Below, in pieces: positions 5,235 to 5,318 of a DNA stretch of 5,318 nt. Position 1 is the stretch's first letter, and the number at the start of each line of letters is the position of its first letter. The notes under the pieces are model-generated. The model made no database searches, was not told the DNA's origin, and saw only the letters and a program-made list of their open reading frames with translations. The position numbers and the translations under genes are program-made. Location: NCBI GenBank assembly GCA_012965625.1, contig DTSC01000058.1, positions 1 to 5,318 of the forward strand, given 5' to 3'. This DNA is from Flavobacteriales bacterium. GTDB lineage: Bacteria; Bacteroidota; Bacteroidia; NORP154.

Positions 5235-5318
5235 ATGAAAAACCTGCTTACACTATTACTACTACAGACCGTAATATGCGTGAATGTATCTGGCCAATGT
5301 AAACCAGATACTGTACCT
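5235..5318 (+). CDS. Secreted protein, N-terminal fragment (runs off the window)
   Basis: From ATG 5235 the frame is open to the last base, giving 28 residues. The sequence is a textbook signal peptide: MKN, a leucine-rich core (LLTLLLLQTVICV) and a likely signal peptidase I site NVSG|Q at residues 20/21, followed by CKPDTVP. The Cys at 22 does not make a good lipobox because Gln precedes it, so a soluble periplasmic or secreted protein, or a membrane protein with a cleaved signal, is more likely than a lipoprotein. It starts 42 bases after the TPR-SpoIIE stop on the same strand and has its own candidate promoter. Nothing about its function can be read from this fragment. Given its position it could be another protein of the same TPR-sensor class, but that is only a guess. 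Confidence 0.7.
   Translation, partial: MKNLLTLLLLQTVICVNVSGQCKPDTVP

Overview
The window looks like chromosomal DNA of a member of the Bacteroidota (Cytophaga/Sphingobacteria/Flavobacteria side). The pointers are: AT-rich coding sequence with almost no Shine-Dalgarno sites; TAnnTTTG-type promoter boxes; a 'C-A...P-SGGPKD..PP' Ig-like lipoprotein of a family typical of the phylum; signal peptides whose predicted cleavage leaves glutamine at +1; and a TPR-transmembrane-SpoIIE phosphatase of the kind common there. No mobile element, CRISPR array, tRNA or rRNA is visible.

Layout from left to right. (1) Positions 1-216 (+) hold the C-terminal end of a class I/II PLP aminotransferase of the methionine/glutamine-transaminase (YbdL-like) type. 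(2) Positions 204-983 (+) hold a nitrilase-superfamily omega-amidase (YafV type), overlapping the aminotransferase by 13 bases. (3) Positions 973-2613 (-) hold a large Ig-like (Big_5) lipoprotein, which meets the amidase tail to tail with an 11-base overlap. (4) Positions 2620-3078 (-) hold a free methionine-(R)-sulfoxide reductase (GAF-fold fRMsr/MsrC), lying immediately upstream of the lipoprotein and probably cotranscribed with it. (5) A 104-base divergent intergenic region with candidate promoters in both directions. (6) Positions 3183-5192 (+) hold an exported multi-TPR protein with one membrane helix and a C-terminal SpoIIE/PP2C phosphatase domain. (7) Positions 5235-5318 (+) hold the first 28 codons of a secreted protein that runs off the window.

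How the genes fit together. The aminotransferase and omega-amidase form a coherent pair: transamination of 4-methylthio-2-oxobutanoate with glutamine gives methionine plus 2-oxoglutaramate, and the amidase hydrolyses the latter to 2-oxoglutarate and ammonia, pulling the reaction forward. fRMsr repairs oxidised free methionine, so three of the four left-hand genes concern the free methionine pool, though on two strands. The TPR-SpoIIE protein is a probable transmembrane signalling protein, with TPRs in the periplasm and phosphatase in the cytosol. Its substrate is not encoded here.

The most unusual signals are at the right. Two consecutive exported-protein genes carry the same 13-base block ending in a TATATTT box exactly placed for leaderless transcription. 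The TPR-SpoIIE gene also shows near-identical 120-base repeats and a sharp internal change in codon use. I see no clearly undescribed multi-gene system.
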